From the NCBI RefSeq assembly GCF_003046315.1, contig NZ_PZZP01000005.1, forward strand, positions 1 through 32,422: 32,422 nucleotides of DNA. The letters are read 5' to 3'. The notes under the pieces were generated by a model. It was not told the DNA's origin. It saw only the letters and a list, made by a program, of their open reading frames with translations, and searched no databases. A program made the translations under genes and the position numbers. Below are positions 28,829-32,422 of this stretch, piece after piece. The stretch comes from Desmospora activa DSM 45169. GTDB lineage: Bacteria; Bacillota; Bacilli; Thermoactinomycetales; DSM-45169. Positions within the stretch are counted from its first letter, which is position 1, and each line of letters opens with the position of its first letter.

Positions 28829-29704
28829 ATGAGTGTCATCAATTGGATCAATCACCCGACTATGCCGGTAAAGGACAAACTAATCATGGTCCTGTATGAG
28901 TTACGGACGGCTAATCGCTACCAATTGGCAAAGCTCTGTGCAAAGTCGGTTCGGAACATCGAGAAGATCATTGAACAGATCAATCAAGAAGCGGCGCAAA
29001 AAAGGGGAGTACAAGTGGGGAAACAAGTGAAGAGAGGGCATGGTCTTGGGATTCGATCCCGCCGGGGGAATAATAAGATCCCCCGGATGTACTCTCTTGG
29101 TCCGGTGGCTTGGGAAAGGGCGATGGAGTACCGAGAAGAAAAATTGGAATACGTAGAGCATACCGGCACCCAAGATGAACATTTTGCCGGTTTAAATGAC
29201 ATCCTGGTACGTCTGATCGAAGCCAAACGAAAAGAACAAGTAGAAAAGCAGATCGAAGGGTTAGAATGGCGAAATACGAATGAGGCTGCCCAAGATTTAA
29301 TCTATATTTGGGAGATGGGGCGCTGGGAGGAATGGAAGCGGGACGAGAGGAAAAAGAGGGAGGAAATGAAGAAGATTATCCACCCGGATGCCAAGGTTTG
29401 TTGGAACGGTCAGGTATTTTGGCTTGAGTTTGATAACATTAGCGAATGGGGGGAGAAACTTCGAGGTAAATACCGGAATTATATCGAAACCTTTAACCCA
29501 ATCCCCCGAGAAACTGGACTCCATAGCCCCGTCGTTTGGGTGACACATGAGCGCTCTCGTTTGGAGTATTTAGAGCAACAGTGGAAACAGGTAAAAGTAC
29601 ATCCACGATTCAAGGATTATCAGCAAAAGCCTGAGATGTACTTCTTTTTATCCGGTGAAGAAACGACTTTTTTGATGGAATATAACAGCTTGGTTTCCGC
29701 TTAG
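28829..29704 (+). CDS. Replication-relaxation family protein
   Basis: A 291-residue soluble protein four bases after the coupling ATPase, ATG 28829 behind AAAGGAGAG. The N-terminal winged helix (DKLIMVLYELRTANRYQLAKLC, then NIEKIIEQIN) is followed by a wing with YSLGPVAW, a helix (DEHFAGLNDILVRLIEA) and a core resembling a degenerate nuclease: HPDAKVCWNGQVFWLEFDN then EKLRGKYRNYIE. This order (wHTH, H-x-x-x-x-ND, D...LE-D, K..Y) is that of the Replic_Relax proteins found on Gram-positive plasmids and conjugative elements. Their mechanism is poorly known; here it is the best candidate for the protein acting on plasmid DNA at transfer. Confidence 0.75.
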   Translation: MSVINWINHPTMPVKDKLIMVLYELRTANRYQLAKLCAKSVRNIEKIIEQINQEAAQKRGVQVGKQVKRGHGLGIRSRRGNNKIPRMYSLGPVAWERAMEYREEKLEYVEHTGTQDEHFAGLNDILVRLIEAKRKEQVEKQIEGLEWRNTNEAAQDLIYIWEMGRWEEWKRDERKKREEMKKIIHPDAKVCWNGQVFWLEFDNISEWGEKLRGKYRNYIETFNPIPRETGLHSPVVWVTHERSRLEYLEQQWKQVKVHPRFKDYQQKPEMYFFLSGEETTFLMEYNSLVSA

Positions 29705-29716
29705 ATTTGGTTGTTT

Positions 29717-29805
29717 TCATTACCGTTGTATATTACGGTTTAAAAATCGAACTAAACATCGGTATAATAATCGTTCTTCATTTCGGTATAAGAATATTCA
29801 GTATA
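29717..29805. repeat. AT-rich imperfect direct repeats
   Basis: Elements related to TCGGTATAAxAAT recur about every 30 bp: TTACGGTTTAAAAATCG, ATCGGTATAATAATCG, TTCGGTATAAGAAT, with a weaker first copy. They precede the hairpin block and may be protein binding sites. Confidence 0.4.
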
Positions 29806-29831
29806 TAGGCCGGACCCCTTGATCTTACTGG

Positions 29832-29998
29832 AGTCAGAAACACCTTACAGGCGTCTGACTTGTTCCCTCGGGAGAGGGCTTCTCCCTTCGCTCTCTCGGT
29901 TTCGCCTTTCGCGCTCCCGTCGTTCGCTTCGGTCGTCCCCTCTCCCGAGGGAACCTTGGTGCCCCTAGCGGGCCACCGGTGGGGGTGCTCCCTCCCAC
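29832..29998. repeat. Large hairpin block: perfect 17-bp inverted repeat with a patterned 59-base loop
   Basis: Arms at 29862-29878 and 29938-29954 pair perfectly (17 bp). The 59-base loop is pyrimidine-rich on the plus strand and built of recurring TTCGC/TTCG elements. A smaller hairpin precedes it (AGTCAGA/TCTGACT, 29832-29838 with 29854-29860), and GGTGGGG/CTCCCACC follows (about 29976-29998). The base composition differs sharply from the AT-rich flanks. A leftward open frame through it looks like chance. Candidate roles are single-strand origin, transfer origin or a recombination site; none is proven. Confidence 0.5.
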
Positions 29999-30099
29999 CT
30001 TCTACCATTTGTCGAAATTGAATATAGTATTCTGATAATTTTAGAAAAAGTAATAAAATGGAAGCATAGAGGAAATAACTGTAATTGGAGTGGTTTTCC

Positions 30100-30408
30100 A
30101 TGATTCACCGAGGCAGGTGGAGGCCAGAGGAAGATGAGTATCTGCGCCAAAATTTCGGGAAACTGTCTACCCAAAAGATGGCACAGCACCTAAAGCGGGG
30201 GAAGAAAGCTACATATAATCGATGTTATGAGCTTGGGTTATCAAAAGGGTGGAAACCATCGAAGCGCAGGCGATGGACGGAAGAGGAAAAGGAATATCTC
30301 AAAAACAACTATAAGCAGCATACCAATAAAAAAATAGGGAAAGAGTTGGGTCGATCGGAAAGCGCTGTCGCATTAATGGCTTGGCGAATGGGATTGGGTA
30401 AGAGATAG
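30100..30408 (+). CDS. Double SANT/Myb-like DNA-binding protein
   Basis: 102 residues starting at ATG 30100 after GGAGTGG. Two consecutive Myb/SANT-like units: GRWRPEEDEYLRQNFGKLST...YNRCYELGLSK and RRWTEEEKEYLKNNYKQHTN...SAVALMAWRMGLGKR. Each has the W-x-x-E-E/D opening of the first helix and the R-x-x-E-L-G-L or R-M-G-L end of the recognition helix. It probably binds DNA as a tandem domain without other activities. It lies just after the hairpin block, a possible target, and before a mini ATPase. Confidence 0.7.
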   Translation: MIHRGRWRPEEDEYLRQNFGKLSTQKMAQHLKRGKKATYNRCYELGLSKGWKPSKRRRWTEEEKEYLKNNYKQHTNKKIGKELGRSESAVALMAWRMGLGKR

Positions 30409-30418
30409 GACATTTTTT

Positions 30419-30432
30419 ATGAATGTATTCAT
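30419..30432. promoter_or_regulatory. Short palindrome upstream of the mini ATPase
   Basis: ATGAAT-GT-ATTCAT between the Myb-like gene and the next gene, about 20 bases before a TATAAT box (about 30453-30458). Possible operator. Confidence 0.3.
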
Positions 30433-30504
30433 TTTTTCTGATAAAGTGGAAATATAATGTGACTCCTGAAAGATCAAGAAAGAAAATAGAGGAGCGGATA
30501 GATA

Positions 30505-30915
30505 ATGGAGGCTAAACACATTGCCTATATAGGACGCTGTGGTGTAGGGAAAACGATTCAACTTCACCGCAAATTTGAGGAGATTCAGAGTCTACCCGAA
30601 AAATATCAGCTTATTTTCGTTCCGGACCAAGCCCATGCCGATTATTCATTGGAAGGAGCGACAAAACAGATATGGCCCCAAGATCCACAAAAATTAATTT
30701 CGAAACTGATCCATATTGCCGATACAAGCATCAACCCGGTTATTATGTTTATTGATGCGTTGCCCGAAGAAGCCGTCTTATTATCACCACTTTTTAATCA
30801 TCCCCGAGTACAAGTGATTATGACCACGCAATACCCTAACCGGATTGATGAGATTCAGACAGAAAACCCGATAAAAATGGAGTATCCCGAAAGGAATTTT
30901 TTCACTGTTCGGTAG
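30505..30915 (+). CDS. Second stand-alone mini P-loop ATPase
   Basis: 136 residues with an AGGAGCGG ribosome binding site. Walker A AYIGRCGVGKTIQL lies at the N-terminus, Walker B PVIMFIDALPEE near residue 85, and VQVIMTTQYPN is a strand plus sensor Gln of the HerA/VirB4 kind. It is far smaller than a complete motor domain of that class and has no membrane segment. It resembles the protein at 12309-13043 in concept but not in obvious sequence. Role unknown; it could be a regulatory partner of the large secretion ATPases. It lies just outside the transposon end. Confidence 0.55.
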   Translation: MEAKHIAYIGRCGVGKTIQLHRKFEEIQSLPEKYQLIFVPDQAHADYSLEGATKQIWPQDPQKLISKLIHIADTSINPVIMFIDALPEEAVLLSPLFNHPRVQVIMTTQYPNRIDEIQTENPIKMEYPERNFFTVR

Positions 30916-30981
30916 TAAGAGGAATGATATTCAAAAAGTTAGTAAATAAAGGATTACAGTGTAATTTGAATCGTAGTTAAT

Positions 30982-31019
30982 GGGGTCACCGTACCATTTC
31001 GGGTAAAGTGTACTCTAAG
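30982..31019 (+). mobile_element. tnpA-IR: Terminal inverted repeat of a Tn3-family transposon
   Basis: 38 bases beginning GGGGTCACCGTACC and ending TACTCTAAG: the length, GGGG outer end and CTAAG inner end are those of Tn3-family terminal repeats. It lies on the 3' side of the leftward tnpA remnant, where this end is expected. The flanking TTAAT (30977-30981) would be the 5-bp target duplication; the other end is outside the window. Confidence 0.75.
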
Positions 31020-31034
31020 ACACCTTTTGGACAT

Positions 31035-31077
31035 AAAAAAACCGACTTCTTGTACGTTAAGGAAGTCGGCTTTTTTT
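31035..31077 (+). terminator. Bidirectional terminator inside the transposon end
   Basis: CCGACTTC pairs with GAAGTCGG (31042-31049 with 31062-31069), flanked by an A7 run and a T7 run. Bases 30916-30981 before the transposon end hold nothing I recognise. Confidence 0.8.
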
Positions 31078-31086
31078 GATAGTTCC

Positions 31087-31225
31087 TTAACTAAGATCCC
31101 TCGCTCTGATCCTCTTAGCGTATCTCTCAGGACGTTTTATATCCACCTGAATATAATCAACATCCCCTGCGATTTTTCTTCCCTCAAACCTTCCGGTATA
31201 ATTGGAAAATATACAATTTACAGGT
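31087..31225 (-). pseudogene. Unidentified gene remnant between tnpA and the transposon end
   Basis: On the minus strand a frame open to a TAA at 31087-31089 translates to a protein-like tail: CIFSNYTGRFEGRKIAGDVD, then YIQVDIKRPERYAKRIRARD and LS. There is no start or upstream part. A diverged, frame-broken copy lies at 6903-7045 in the opposite orientation. I do not recognise the family; it is presumably the 3' end of a passenger gene carried by this element or an earlier one. Confidence 0.45.
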
Positions 31226-31234
31226 AGAAAAGTT

Positions 31235-32214
31235 CTACCGCTTACCTGCAGCACCTTTCACAAGAACAATCTTTTCCCGCAACGGTCGCGGATTGTTGAT
31301 ATCGATCCGCTGTTTGAGGTTCCAAACGTAATCGCCGGTAAGGGTAATGTGTTCCCACCCTAGAGGAGAAAGGTGCTGCAGATAATCTTCTGGGATTTCC
31401 ATTCCGCGGGCTTGGAGGGTATCCACGGCCCGGGAAAGATAGACTGTATTCCATAACACAATAGCTGCTACCACCAGGTGGAGCCCACTGGCACGGTACA
31501 GCTGATCCTCATAGGACCGGTCCCGAACCTCACCCAGCCGGTTGAAGAAAACCGCCCGGGCAAGAGCGTTTTTCGCCTCCCCCTTGTTTAGGCCTACCTG
31601 AACCCGGCGTCGCAATTCCGGACTTTGCAACCATTCCAGGGTGAACAGCGTCTTCTCAATCCGGCCGATCTCCCGCAGCCCCCAGGCTAAACCGTTTTGC
31701 CGCGGATAAGCTCCCAGCTTACGCAGCATGAGCGAAGCTGTCACCCGCGTTTGGTGGAAGTGGCCAGGCGGAGGATGTCATCCCAATGGTCCCGGATCTT
31801 CTTGACATTGATCCGGCCACCCACCAGGGAAGCCAGGTCCGGGTATTCTGTCGGCTTGCCGAAGGTATACATTCGCTTGTCCCCCAGATCCCGAATCCGC
31901 GGAGCAAATCGGAAGCCCAACAGGTGGCACATAGCAAAAACATGATCCGTATATCCGGCAGTGTCCGTGTAATGCTCCTCAATTTGCAGCTCCGTTTCGT
32001 GATAGAGAAGGCCGTCAATCACATGAGGGGCGTCCCGGGCGGAGATGAGCGCCTTGCCTACTTCCGCATACAGGCGTACCTTCTCATTGATCATCTTCCC
32101 ATCCCGCTGGAATTGTTCCTTGTGGGTGTGTTCCCCGCGGTTAAATAGCCGTCCAATCAGCTTGTCATGAACCTCCAACCCCTGATCGGTGAGGGATGCG
32201 GAAATAGCAGGGTA
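31235..32214 (-). pseudogene. tnpA: Tn3-family transposase, truncated and frameshifted
   Basis: Two overlapping frames encode the C-terminal part, about 320 residues, of a transposase that is normally near 1000. The upstream part has [40 protein letters not shown] (second catalytic Asp) and [20 protein letters not shown]; it stops at 31741-31743. The downstream part resumes with [39 protein letters not shown] (catalytic Glu) and [18 protein letters not shown]. They overlap by 4 bases at a GGG run, so a single-base deletion explains the break. Homology ends near 32214, where the N-terminal two-thirds is missing. The protein cannot be active as it stands. Confidence 0.85.
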
Positions 32215-32238
32215 CCTAGACCCTTCGAACGAAAATAA

Positions 32239-32271
32239 ACCAGCCCCAGAAGCCGAATTTCTGGGGCTGGT
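32239..32271. terminator. Hairpin at the truncation point of tnpA
   Basis: Perfect 13-bp stem (32239-32251 with 32259-32271) with a 7-base loop, GC-rich, a few bases beyond where transposase similarity ends. The T-tract is poor on both sides. Confidence 0.5.
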
Positions 32272-32304
32272 GCTGTGTTTATGGGTCGCCGTACAAATTT
32301 ATTT

Positions 32305-32343
32305 AAAAAACCAGCTTCCTTATGTACAGGAAGCTGGTTTTTT
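32305..32343. terminator. Bidirectional terminator
   Basis: Perfect 16-bp stem (32305-32320 with 32328-32343), A6 at one end and T6 at the other, 7-base loop. It directly follows, in the leftward direction, the stop of the partial HTH gene at the window edge. Confidence 0.85.
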
Positions 32344-32422
32344 AATCTGTTTCCTTTTCAACTATCAAAAGTTCGTCCAATCGACAATCATACCGATTCA
32401 TTAACCTTTCTAATATATCGCG
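32342..32422 (-). CDS. 3' end of an XRE-type HTH regulator, cut by the window edge
   Basis: The minus strand has 26 codons open from the edge to TAA at 32342-32344: RDILERLMNRYDCRLDELLI then VEKETD. The pattern (L-x-x-L-x-x-x-x-D-C-x-x-x-D-L-L) is the last part of the Cro/CI-like regulator class whose members end DLLE or similar. The rest of the gene lies outside the window. Confidence 0.6.
   Translation of the reverse strand, partial: RDILERLMNRYDCRLDELLIVEKETD

Noticed and set aside
29778-30101. Leftward 107-residue open frame through the large hairpin
   Set aside because: It follows the inverted repeat and its purine-rich loop, mixes unrelated composition, and lacks a ribosome binding site; better explained by the hairpin sequence itself.

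Overview
The window looks like a 32.4-kb piece of a conjugative plasmid, or a large integrated relative of one, from a spore-forming Gram-positive bacterium (Bacillota, class Bacilli). The grounds are strong AGGAGG-type ribosome binding sites throughout, ParM/ParR segregation genes, a Gram-positive type IV secretion locus of the TcpC/TcpE/VirB4 type with an SLT+CHAP cell-wall hydrolase, a class D-like sortase, a NucA/NucB-family nuclease and a YonT-like type I toxin. A thermoactinomycete-like host is my best guess, but it is inference only.

Region 1 (1-6900) is accessory cargo. It holds small unknown genes, an XRE regulator, the 3' remnant of one MFS exporter, a second MFS exporter whose best start is out of frame across an A7 run, and a compact operon: unknown protein, GNAT-like protein, metallo-beta-lactamase-fold protein, NCS1-type permease. 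A 24-residue membrane peptide and a lipoprotein DNase of the NucA/NucB family follow.

Region 2 (6900-13400) is replication and maintenance. It has a leftward winged-helix replication protein with iteron-like repeats beyond its 3' end, a type I toxin with a predicted overlapping antisense RNA, two paralogous excisionase-type HTH proteins, a MerR-like coiled-coil protein, ParM-ParR with a strong palindrome upstream, and a stand-alone mini ATPase.

Region 3 (13400-30915) is transfer. A DUF2637-like membrane protein with a 21-bp-periodic repeat is followed by a hierarchical 39-bp tandem repeat array and by a GC-rich block with a perfect 20-bp inverted repeat next to a small putative DNA-binding protein. 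These are good candidates for transfer-origin or DNA-recognition sequences. Next come a signal-peptide surface protein with a non-canonical sorting motif and its sortase, then a tightly packed secretion operon (TcpC/VirB8-like, two small membrane proteins, VirB4 ATPase, lipoprotein, VirB6-like channel, VirB8-like protein, lytic transglycosylase/CHAP hydrolase, VirD4-like ATPase, replication-relaxation protein). Beyond it are a large perfect hairpin, a double-Myb protein and a second mini ATPase. No classical HUH relaxase is visible.

Region 4 (30982-32422) is the end of a decayed Tn3-family transposon: a 38-bp terminal repeat, a short unidentified gene remnant and the frameshifted C-terminal part of TnpA. 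The 3' end of another XRE-type gene runs off the window.
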